Origin: Balneolales bacterium
GTDB taxonomy: Bacteria > Bacteroidota > Rhodothermia > Balneolales > Natronogracilivirgulaceae
Direction: 5' to 3'
Assembly: GCA_007133995.1 (NCBI GenBank)
Contig: SLLP01000065.1
Coordinates: 1-14,982 of the forward strand
DNA: 14,982 nucleotides
In this document: piece after piece, positions 6,100 through 13,009 of the stretch
How the letters are laid out: every line of letters begins with the position of its first letter
Numbering within the stretch: position 1 is the first letter of the stretch
Position numbers and translations under genes: made by a program
The notes under the pieces: generated by a model
Database searches by the model: none
What the model was told of the DNA's origin: nothing
What the model saw: only the letters and a program-made list of their open reading frames with translations

Positions 6100-7038
6100 G
6101 ACGATATCATCCGCGATTTGTTCGGCGTGCATCCGGGCGTTTTCAATGAACCACTTGCTTGTGTTCAATCCACCGCAAACAACACCCGCCAGATAGATCC
6201 CCCTCACATTGGACTCGTGGGTATTTTCATTGCACGAAGGGATTTTTTCTTTACCTCCCAGAGTGATTCCAACCCGCTCGAGCAACCCGAAATCGGGCTC
6301 GTATCCTGTCATGGCCATTACAAAATCGTTTTCAATTGTCCGGATACCATCGGGCGTACGGATGACCACCTCCTTCTCCCGGATCTCCACCAACTCCGAC
6401 TTGAACCATGCCCGGATCGATCCTTCGCGGATTCGGTTTTCAATATCCGGTTTCACCCAGTATTTCACGTTGTCCCCAATACGCGGCTCGCGAATGACCA
6501 TGCTCACCTTCGATCCGCACCGGTACGATTCCAGCGCCACATCCACGGCCGAATTGCCGGCACCCACCACCAGCACTTTCATGAAAGCATAGGGATGCGG
6601 TTCATCGTAGTAGTGCTTTACCTTGGGCAGGTCTTCACCGGGCACGTCCATGCGGTGGGGATGTCCGTAAAAGCCGCTGGACAGAACCACCTTGCTGCTT
6701 TCATAGGTGCCCTTGTCTGTGGATATAACAAATTTCCCCTCTTCCCCGCGCACGTCGCGCACCTCCTCGTACAGCTGCAACGGAAGTTCATAGCTTTCGG
6801 CCACGCGCCGATAATATTCGAGGGCCTCCCGCCGTGTAGGCTTGATTCCGTGCGAAATGAATGGCACCCCTCCGATTTCCAGCCGGTCGGACGTCGAGAA
6901 AAAAGTCATATTGGTCGGATAGTGGAAAATGGAGTTGACCAGACACCCCTTGTCGATGATGCGAAACGGGATGTCGCGCTGTTTCAACGCAATGCCGCAG
7001 GCGAGCCCGATCGGTCCCGCGCCAATGATGGTAATCAT
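6079..7038 (-). CDS. ypdA: YpdA-family putative bacillithiol disulfide reductase
   Basis: This 319-residue FAD/NAD(P)H-dependent oxidoreductase has the FAD-binding GAGPIG at residues 6-11 and the NAD(P)H-binding GAGNSA at 159-164. A TGYEPD motif near 244-249 and GIYLAGVVCGG near 280-290 complete the flavin fold. C14 follows the first glycine motif (GLAC). Staphylococcal YpdA is reported to depend on an equivalent Cys14 for reducing oxidised bacillithiol (BSSB). Family role: keeps the cytosolic thiol bacillithiol reduced using NADPH. Length and both nucleotide motifs are normal. The start ATG at 7038 begins the first beta strand and has no Shine-Dalgarno. It lies 112 nt after the GNAT gene on the same strand, probably the last gene of that operon. 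The C-terminal RKMGRA and stop codon fall in a tandem duplication. Bacillithiol synthesis genes are not in the window. Confidence 0.85.
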   Translation of the reverse strand: MITIIGAGPIGLACGIALKQRDIPFRIIDKGCLVNSIFHYPTNMTFFSTSDRLEIGGVPFISHGIKPTRREALEYYRRVAESYELPLQLYEEVRDVRGEEGKFVISTDKGTYESSKVVLSSGFYGHPHRMDVPGEDLPKVKHYYDEPHPYAFMKVLVVGAGNSAVDVALESYRCGSKVSMVIREPRIGDNVKYWVKPDIENRIREGSIRAWFKSELVEIREKEVVIRTPDGIRTIENDFVMAMTGYEPDFGLLERVGITLGGKEKIPSCNENTHESNVRGIYLAGVVCGGLNTSKWFIENARMHAEQIADDIVRKMGRA

Positions 7039-7150
7039 GTAAGTAAAGGAATGTTATTGATTATTTTCAGCCGACCGGAGTATTCCGGGTGGATACGATT
7101 CACGAATTTTCAGTAAACCATAGCCAGGTTCCGTAAACAACAGCCGGCGC

Positions 7151-7753
7151 TTAAAGATTTCGATAAAAATGGTATTCGACAGTGTTGTTGGGGTCGTCCG
7201 GCAGTACGCGTTCGCGTCCGCTTTGCGCAAATCTGAAGCGCTGATAGAGTCGATGGGCATCGGTGAAGCGGGTGTCTGACCAGAGTTCGATGGTTTCGAT
7301 CCCGGATTCCAAAGCCATTTCCGTCAGCCACTGCATGATTCCGGTACCGATACCCTTTTTGCGGAATCCGGTATGCACATAGATGCGTGAAAGCCATGCG
7401 ACCTTGCCGTCGATCGTTACGGCTCCGCATCCGGTAATTTTGTCGTTCCAGAGCGCAGTGACCAGATGCCTTTTCCGGAAATCGTAAGATTTCTCAAATG
7501 AGAGGAAGTCGGGAACTTCAATGGCCGGATCAATCACCAGGTTGTATTCTGCGAAAGCATCCATGATGAGTGCGACAAGGTGCGGGATGTCCGTTTTCCT
7601 GGCGGATCTGATTTTCAGCGATCCGGTTGTCGTACCAAAGCGTGAATGTGACAATGGTTTGTCGGTTGGTTTGCTATCGGGCAATTGCTTGGTGATCAGT
7701 CGGTTCTTCCTATTTTGGATGTTGCAGGTGCAGGTTTGAACAGCGCGGTTCAT
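7151..7753 (-). CDS. GNAT family N-acetyltransferase
   Basis: This 200-residue protein has a GNAT domain from about residue 46 (LKIRSARKTDIPHLV) to the end. The acetyl-CoA pyrophosphate-binding motif A is RKKGIGTG at 131-138, after the beta-4 strand LSRIYVH. Motif B is LWSDTRFTDAHRLYQRFRF at 157-175. The acceptor substrate cannot be predicted. The ATG at 7753 overlaps the stop of the upstream gene as ATGA, which suggests translational coupling and supports this start. The first 45 residues are nevertheless polar, contain two cysteines, and look non-conserved, so a later non-ATG start is possible. It probably belongs to one operon with the GNAT/nitrilase fusion upstream and the YpdA-like gene 112 nt downstream. 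Confidence 0.85.
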   Translation of the reverse strand: MNRAVQTCTCNIQNRKNRLITKQLPDSKPTDKPLSHSRFGTTTGSLKIRSARKTDIPHLVALIMDAFAEYNLVIDPAIEVPDFLSFEKSYDFRKRHLVTALWNDKITGCGAVTIDGKVAWLSRIYVHTGFRKKGIGTGIMQWLTEMALESGIETIELWSDTRFTDAHRLYQRFRFAQSGRERVLPDDPNNTVEYHFYRNL

Positions 7754-9345
7754 TCGAAATCCTCGTCCCCTTCGGGATCGAACGGCGGATCGTCCGGCAT
7801 AATCTTGCTGTGCTCGGGCAGGTCGCGGAACTGCACGCTGTACAGGTCCTTGCGACGGTCCTTGAGCGGCATTACGGTTCCGGAGTGACGGGTACGGCGC
7901 AGTACTTCAGTGTCCACATCGGCAAGAACTACCATCTCGGTGTTTTCATCCGATAGCGCGGCAATGCCATCTCGGCTGAACGGGAAATCGGACGGGGTGA
8001 AGATCGCCGACTGGGCATACTGGATGGCCATATTCTCGACCGACGGGATGTTACCTGTGGTGCCGGCCATGGCCACATAGATCTGGTTTTCGATGGCCCG
8101 GGCCTGGGCACAGGTGCGGACCCGGGTGAAACCATGACGTTCATCCGTGCAGAACGGCACAAAAAGGATGTTGGCACCGTTGTCTACCGCATAACGGGCC
8201 ATCTCCGGAAACTCCACGTCGTAGCAAACATTGATTGCAATCTTGCCGCGGTCGGTGTCGAATACTTTCGGGATGGATCCGGGCTGAACACCCCACCACA
8301 GGCTTTCATCTGTCGTGATGTGGACCTTGTACTGCTTTTCATAGGTGCCGTCGCGCCGGAACAGATAGGAAATATTGAATACATTGTCTTCTTCCAGTGT
8401 GAAATGCGAGCCGCCGATGATGTTCACGTTGTAACTCAGGGCCATATTCCGGAAAAAATCGATATACTGATCGGTATATTTGTTGAGTTCCCTGGCGGCC
8501 CGACCGGGGCGTTTTTCCTGTTCGAAACTCAGTAGCTGTGTGGTCAGCAGCTCCGGAAACAGCACAAAATCGGACTTGTAGTCGGAGGCCACATCCACGA
8601 AATATTCCACCTGGGTAGTGAAATCCTGGAAGTTCGAGATTTTACGCATCTGGTATTGCACGCAACAGATCCGCACCGGCATGGAGGTGATTCGCTGCTT
8701 GGGTGCCTGGGACTGATACTCGAAATTGGTCCACTCCAGCAATGCCGCATATCCGCAGGAATCATTGTCCTCGTCCAGGTAGTTGGTGATGATGCGCTTG
8801 ACCACGAAGTCATTTTGCAACTGGAAGGTGAGCACCGGGTCATAGACCTTTTTGTTCATCACCGAACGCACATAGGTGTAGATGTCCATCTTGTCCTGGT
8901 GTTTGTGGTAATTCGGCAGCCGTCCACCCACCAGGATACGGCGCAGGTTGAGCCGGCGGCACAGTTCGGTGCGCTCTTCGTATATCCGCCGCCCGATTTT
9001 CATGTCGCGGTACTCCGGGTCCACCATCACCTCGATGCCGTACAGCGTATCGCCTTCAGGATCGTGATTGCGGATGTAGCCGTCATCGGAAATCTCCTCC
9101 CAGGTATGGTCGAAGGAGTACTCGTCGAGATCCAGGATCAGGCTGTTGCTTGATCCGATGAGTTTTCCCTCAAAAAAGACACCGATCTGGCCTTCTTTGA
9201 AGTGCTTAATCTGAGATCGGAAGGAGTTATAATCGTAGGGTTCCATGTCCGGAAAACACTTGATCTGCAGTGCCTTGACAGCTTTATAATCGCTCATTTC
9301 AAGCGGACGGATCTCAAGGCTTGGATTGCTTTGGTCAGTGGTCAT
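7750..9345 (-). CDS. Bifunctional GNAT acetyltransferase / carbon-nitrogen hydrolase
   Basis: This 531-residue cytoplasmic protein has two domains. Residues 10-210 are a GNAT domain (IEVMVDPEYRDMKIGRRIYEER around 104-125 is motif A). Residues 223-505 are a nitrilase-superfamily amidohydrolase. The nitrilase catalytic triad is complete: E265 in FPELL, K340 in QYKVHIT and C374 in NVCYDVEFPE. Such fusions are a known but poorly characterised group. The expected chemistry is hydrolysis of a carbon-nitrogen (amide or nitrile) bond in one domain and acyl transfer in the other; the substrate is unknown. The C-terminal tail is short and very acidic (PFDPEGDEDFE). A strong promoter lies at 9389-9422, so this is the first gene of the likely operon with the GNAT and YpdA-like genes. 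No Shine-Dalgarno precedes ATG 9345. Confidence 0.92.
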   Translation of the reverse strand: MTTDQSNPSLEIRPLEMSDYKAVKALQIKCFPDMEPYDYNSFRSQIKHFKEGQIGVFFEGKLIGSSNSLILDLDEYSFDHTWEEISDDGYIRNHDPEGDTLYGIEVMVDPEYRDMKIGRRIYEERTELCRRLNLRRILVGGRLPNYHKHQDKMDIYTYVRSVMNKKVYDPVLTFQLQNDFVVKRIITNYLDEDNDSCGYAALLEWTNFEYQSQAPKQRITSMPVRICCVQYQMRKISNFQDFTTQVEYFVDVASDYKSDFVLFPELLTTQLLSFEQEKRPGRAARELNKYTDQYIDFFRNMALSYNVNIIGGSHFTLEEDNVFNISYLFRRDGTYEKQYKVHITTDESLWWGVQPGSIPKVFDTDRGKIAINVCYDVEFPEMARYAVDNGANILFVPFCTDERHGFTRVRTCAQARAIENQIYVAMAGTTGNIPSVENMAIQYAQSAIFTPSDFPFSRDGIAALSDENTEMVVLADVDTEVLRRTRHSGTVMPLKDRRKDLYSVQFRDLPEHSKIMPDDPPFDPEGDEDFE

Positions 9346-9388
9346 AGGTGTTGAAAAGAAAATTTGAGTCTGGTGTCTGAAAGAATTA

Positions 9389-9422
9389 CAAAGTTATGAA
9401 ACCGGCCTGAGTGTTACAAAAA
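9389..9422 (-). promoter_or_regulatory. Bacteroidota-type promoter of the GNAT/nitrilase-GNAT-ypdA operon
   Basis: On the minus strand TTTTTG (9422-9417) is followed after exactly 20 nt by TAACTTTG (9396-9389), matching both halves of the Bacteroidota consensus TTTG-(19-21)-TAnnTTTG. Transcription would begin near 9382, giving a leader of about 35-40 nt before the ATG at 9345. Confidence 0.8.
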
Positions 9423-9466
9423 CAGGTTTTTTGTATTAAATCCATTCCAAGGATCATCGCCTCACC

Positions 9467-9607
9467 GTGCCTGAAATAGTCCCGGAAGCCGAAAAGCAAA
9501 AAAAGCGTTACAGGGAAGCGGAAATGAGCCGTACGAATCGCCTGGAGGATGTCCGCCGAAAAAAGAAAGCATCTGAGTCGACGGATCAGGATGGTGATGC
9601 CTTTTGA
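9467..9607 (+). CDS. Possible small charged protein, 46 residues
   Basis: A GTG-initiated frame of 46 codons runs from 9467 to a TGA at 9605-9607. The product begins VPEIVPEAEKQKKRYREAEM and ends STDQDGDAF. It is almost entirely hydrophilic, with a K/R/E-rich centre that could be one helix or coiled coil and an acidic tail. No family is recognised. In favour: the composition is protein-like, codon use resembles the neighbours, and the frame fits the gap between the divergent GNAT/nitrilase gene and the convergent protease gene (stop 11 nt before the protease stop). Against: it is short, starts with GTG, and has only a weak AAGGAT about 12 nt upstream. The opposite strand has a 76-codon frame here (9386-9616) that looks less protein-like. 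Confidence 0.45.
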   Translation: MPEIVPEAEKQKKRYREAEMSRTNRLEDVRRKKKASESTDQDGDAF

Positions 9608-9618
9608 TCTGCGCAAAA

Positions 9619-12600
9619 TTATCGCACCAGCGTCATCTTCATTGTTTCGGTGCGTCCTTCGGCCCTGAGCACGGCGATATAGACACCACTGGCGAGTCCA
9701 CGGGCATTAAATGACAAAGACTGCGCTCTTCCCTCGGTTGTGCCGTCAAAAAGGGTGGCTACCCGCCGGCCCATAATGTCGTACACCGTGACTTCAGCCT
9801 GACCCGGTTCGGCAAGGTGGATCTCAATGATGGTGTTCTCATTGAAGGGGTTTGGGAAGTTCTGATAGATGGTAGCCCGTTCCGCCAAATCCCTGGGTGG
9901 ACTATATACACCCGGAGGGCTGATATCGAAATCCAGCAAGCGGGCCGATGCGACCTGGTTGCGCAGCTCATCCACATCCTCACCCCAGGCGTAAACAAAG
10001 CCTGTCCGGATGTGTGCATAAGGAAGCAGTGTAAACGGACCACTGGAGGTAACCAGGGAGACATCAGCTTCCGAAATGGTTGTTCGTTCGGTACCCGCTG
10101 TAAGGGAAAGCCGTTTTTCAGAATCGGTGAAGCCATCAAAGTTCTCTTCATCTTCAATGTAATAAATGCCGAACCGGAGGCTGTCTTCTCGCGAATCTGC
10201 CTCTGGCAGTGACATGGGAGATTCGTTTGCGATGGAGAATGCGCTGGCAACGACACCAAGATGCGCGGAAGTTACAAAAGGTCCCCCACCCGGTGCATAG
10301 GCATACAGCAGACTGTCATCCTCTACATATCCTGAGAAGTTGTTGCCGGGATCACGGATATCCCAATCATTGAAAAGTCCGACATACATGTCGTGGTAGG
10401 TATCCAGACTCGCGTTGGTGATGTCGTAAACCACAACTATCGCCTTATCCAGTTCCGGAGCCTCAAAAGCATATGTCTTCATCTCCACATTCAATCCTTT
10501 GGCAATGGGGTGCTCGGTTGATTTGAATATAGCTTTTCCGTCCAGGTCAGAGACGGCAGGTGGACGGGTAAAGCGGTAATTTTCTGTAGGAAGGAAATGC
10601 CGAGTGATTTCATCCTCTTTACGGACCTGGTTGATCACGACATTTTCTTTTAGCACATCTTGTTGCGTAACGCTTTCAAATTCCACATCTGCAGCAATCA
10701 TGAGTCCCCCTTCAAACAGAGCATTCGGGTAGTCGCCGGGCAGAAACCCGATGCCGCCGGAAGCCGAAAAGGCATCCAGATAGCCAATGGTTCCGTCAGA
10801 AGAAAATGATGCCATAATCGTGTTGATATCGATGATATCAAAGAGTAGCCGTTCGTACTCGATCATGGCAAAATCGTTGTAATCAAGAGACTCGTCCACA
10901 AAATCAAGGCGGAAAAGAGGGATTTCTGTCAACCGGAAATCACGTGAGATTTCAATATCAAAAGTGACCGTGAAGCTTTCTCCGGTGCCTATATTTCCAG
11001 TGGTGCGGGTCGATGGCTCGAACCGGATCCCATCCTGATTGTTCTCCAGGATAAGGATGGATTCAGGCGTCTTCTCACCGAAGTTTTCGACTTCCATAGT
11101 GAGTTTGCCTTGCTCACCGGTGTTAATCTTGTTGCCTTCGCTGGTTTCAAAAGAAAAATCGGTGATTTGAAGACCGGGTTTCAGGTTGACCAGAGCGCCG
11201 TAGGCATCAATGAGCCCCATGCCGAGCCGGTTTTCAAATTTGGCCTCCGGATTGGCTTGATACAAAGAGCGAGCATTGGTACGGATCTGGCTGGCGATGC
11301 GCTGTGGGGACCATTCCGGATTTTCAGCTTTGATCAGTGCTGCCAAACCGCTAACTACCGGCGCTGCCATGGATGTTCCGGTGATGCGCTGGTATCTTGG
11401 GTCCCAGGTTTGCGTATCTTCGTCATAGTTGAATACGGTGCTTAAGACACGATCTCCCATGGCAAAAACATCCACAAAATAACCATAAGTGGAAAAAGGG
11501 GATATGACATCATCATATTCCCGCCGAACCGAACCGACTGTAAGTACATCATCATAGGCAGCAGGATAAAACATATCGTCGTTGCCCTGGTTGCCTGCAG
11601 CGGCCACGACCAGTGAGCCGGATGCTGTGGCGTATTCCACCACATCGCGTCCAAACTCAGAAAAACCGGGGCCTCCGAAACTGCAATTAATAATATCGGC
11701 TTTGTTAATGGCTGCATACAACACACCGTGGAAACCATAAGCAATCGTGCGCGGATACTCCCTGGTGCCCCCGGCTTTCACAGGCATGAATGTGGCGTTG
11801 AACCCTGTTCCGGCAACTCCGATGCCGTTATCCGTGTCAGCCGCCGCGATTCCGGCAACGTGGGTTCCATGTGTGGAGAAGTTGCCGATCGGGTTTGCGT
11901 TCTGCTCCGGTGGTTCGCCGGCAAACACATCCCCGCTCTCCCAGAAATTCCAACCGATGGTGTCATTTTGAATTTCCCACGGAAAAATTTCGTCGGCCCG
12001 GCCGGGCTGGGGGTTCCGCCACAGCTTGTTGATCAGATCAGGGTGCTCGTAATACACGCCACTGTCGATAATGGAGATGACTACGTCGGAAGAGCCCTGA
12101 GAGACAGCCCAGGCGTTGAAGAAGTTCTGATAAGCGAAATAGTCGTGTCCTTCATTTCCGATGAACGGGTCGTTGGGTGTAAAAGAATCGGTTGTCTCAT
12201 GAACGTAGTGAGGTTCGGCGTAGACCACACCCGGCAGCTTGCGTAACCTGGCGGAGAGCTCCAGGGGATCGTCGCCCGATGAGTAGCGGATCGTGAATGT
12301 GCGCTCAAAGGCTTCGGCCAGCTCCTGCACTCGCCCGGGTTGCGCTCCGGCACGTTTGTGTCTGGCTGTGCTGGCCGACGCTCCCTGCCGGAAAACCGGA
12401 TCCATGGCCGAAACACCGAGCGGCTCCATATAGGCGGTGAGGATATCGCCGGGACCGGCATCCGGACCGATACCGCTGATGCGGCTGTCAGGCAATTTCA
12501 TGTGACTCCCCGATTTTTCCAGTTTTTTGAAGAAGGTACGCTCATCCTCAAGTTGCACAATAACGATGCCAGGGAGATAATCTGCGTTGCCTGTGCCGGC

Positions 12601-12690
12601 TCTTGTCAACCCAAGATTACCGGAAATCAGAAGCAATGTAATGATGAGAGTCGAGGGTAACGTCAGTGACGTAAAGGGTCGGTAAATCAT
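9619..12690 (-). CDS. Secreted subtilisin-like serine protease (S8) with T9SS sorting domain
   Basis: This 1023-residue exported endopeptidase has a signal peptide at about 1-31. Next comes a propeptide-like region with an inhibitor-type segment near 125-165 (LRKLPGVVYAEPHYV), then the peptidase S8 domain at about 185-505. The catalytic residues are all present: D209 in SIIDSG, H274 in HGTHVAG, S440 in GTSMAAP, and oxyanion-hole N367 in AAAGNQGN. Residues 510-640 resemble a beta-sandwich accessory domain. Residues 640-930 are of unclear family. The final 82 residues (942-1023) form a T9SS type A sorting domain (NFPNPFNENT, VYDIMGRRVATL, LASGVYIAVL, terminal TLVR), so it is probably carried across the outer membrane and attached or released there. 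It is transcribed away from the M14 carboxypeptidase. No Shine-Dalgarno or clear promoter was seen. Confidence 0.93.
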   Translation of the reverse strand: MIYRPFTSLTLPSTLIITLLLISGNLGLTRAGTGNADYLPGIVIVQLEDERTFFKKLEKSGSHMKLPDSRISGIGPDAGPGDILTAYMEPLGVSAMDPVFRQGASASTARHKRAGAQPGRVQELAEAFERTFTIRYSSGDDPLELSARLRKLPGVVYAEPHYVHETTDSFTPNDPFIGNEGHDYFAYQNFFNAWAVSQGSSDVVISIIDSGVYYEHPDLINKLWRNPQPGRADEIFPWEIQNDTIGWNFWESGDVFAGEPPEQNANPIGNFSTHGTHVAGIAAADTDNGIGVAGTGFNATFMPVKAGGTREYPRTIAYGFHGVLYAAINKADIINCSFGGPGFSEFGRDVVEYATASGSLVVAAAGNQGNDDMFYPAAYDDVLTVGSVRREYDDVISPFSTYGYFVDVFAMGDRVLSTVFNYDEDTQTWDPRYQRITGTSMAAPVVSGLAALIKAENPEWSPQRIASQIRTNARSLYQANPEAKFENRLGMGLIDAYGALVNLKPGLQITDFSFETSEGNKINTGEQGKLTMEVENFGEKTPESILILENNQDGIRFEPSTRTTGNIGTGESFTVTFDIEISRDFRLTEIPLFRLDFVDESLDYNDFAMIEYERLLFDIIDINTIMASFSSDGTIGYLDAFSASGGIGFLPGDYPNALFEGGLMIAADVEFESVTQQDVLKENVVINQVRKEDEITRHFLPTENYRFTRPPAVSDLDGKAIFKSTEHPIAKGLNVEMKTYAFEAPELDKAIVVVYDITNASLDTYHDMYVGLFNDWDIRDPGNNFSGYVEDDSLLYAYAPGGGPFVTSAHLGVVASAFSIANESPMSLPEADSREDSLRFGIYYIEDEENFDGFTDSEKRLSLTAGTERTTISEADVSLVTSSGPFTLLPYAHIRTGFVYAWGEDVDELRNQVASARLLDFDISPPGVYSPPRDLAERATIYQNFPNPFNENTIIEIHLAEPGQAEVTVYDIMGRRVATLFDGTTEGRAQSLSFNARGLASGVYIAVLRAEGRTETMKMTLVR

Positions 12691-13009
12691 GGCTGGAATT
12701 TTTATCCCGATAAAGGTTTAAAACGGGTGTTTCCTGAAATCTTGTGGTTTCGCCAGAATAGGCGCAAATCGGCAGAATATGTACCATATAATAATGCATT
12801 TTTTTTCAATTTGTTGCTACAACCTGCATTTGGGAACAGAACGTTCATTCAATATATTAGACAGCGACAGGCATTGCCTTGCTTACCGGTGTTTGGCAAA
12901 ATTCAGCACCTGAGGCAAGGGCGCAAAACGGGGAAGGCGCCTGACGCCCGCCTCCACACAAGCATGACCCTCACGGCATCCTTTATGTGCCCTATTTTCG
13001 TACCGGATT
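12691..13009. other. 319-nt intergenic region between divergent protease and carboxypeptidase genes
   Basis: This gap holds the promoters of both secreted peptidase genes, but neither matches the Bacteroidota consensus well. The nearest candidate for the plus-strand gene is TATTTTCG (12993-13000), one base off TAnnTTTG but only 9 nt before the ATG, so unlikely. The left half (12691-12860) is AT-rich with a T8 run near 12799-12808. The right half (12870-12960) is GC-rich and rich in inverted repeats (separate entry). I found no convincing coding frame. Confidence 0.6.
12874..12949 (+). promoter_or_regulatory. Potentially structured leader upstream of the M14 carboxypeptidase
   Basis: CCTTGC (12877-12882) can pair with GCAAGG (12915-12920), with GGTG/CACC (12888-12891 with 12907-12910) stacked inside. 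Immediately downstream GGGCG (12919-12923) can pair with CGCCC (12945-12949), and AGGCGCCT is a palindrome. TTGCC (12874-12878) could instead pair with either of two GGCAA copies (12894-12898 or 12914-12918), so the folds are partly exclusive. I recognise no known riboswitch core. Confidence 0.3.

Noticed and set aside
5928..6146. A 72-codon minus-strand frame ending in the tRNA/SRP block.
   Set aside because: It runs antisense through the SRP RNA; its resemblance to the YpdA C-terminus is explained by the 31-nt tandem duplication.
7072..7088. Palindrome CCGGA-GTAT-TCCGG between the GNAT and YpdA-like genes.
   Set aside because: Only 5 bp with no T-run; too weak to call a terminator or operator.
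6118..7116. A 332-codon open frame on the plus strand.
   Set aside because: It lies antisense to the YpdA-like gene, whose cofactor motifs are intact; the antisense product has no recognisable domain and is a composition artefact.
9386..9616. A 76-codon minus-strand frame between the protease and the GNAT/nitrilase gene.
   Set aside because: It overlaps the promoter of the operon, has an erratic Cys/Phe/Arg composition, and the plus-strand small frame is the more protein-like reading.
9602..9618. TTTTG/CAAAA inverted repeat between the small ORF and the protease stop.
   Set aside because: Five A-T-rich base pairs with no following U-tract; expected by chance.
12870..12960. Possible known riboswitch (cobalamin, SAM, TPP or similar).
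   Set aside because: None of the conserved core motifs I know for those classes is present in order; only generic stems are visible.
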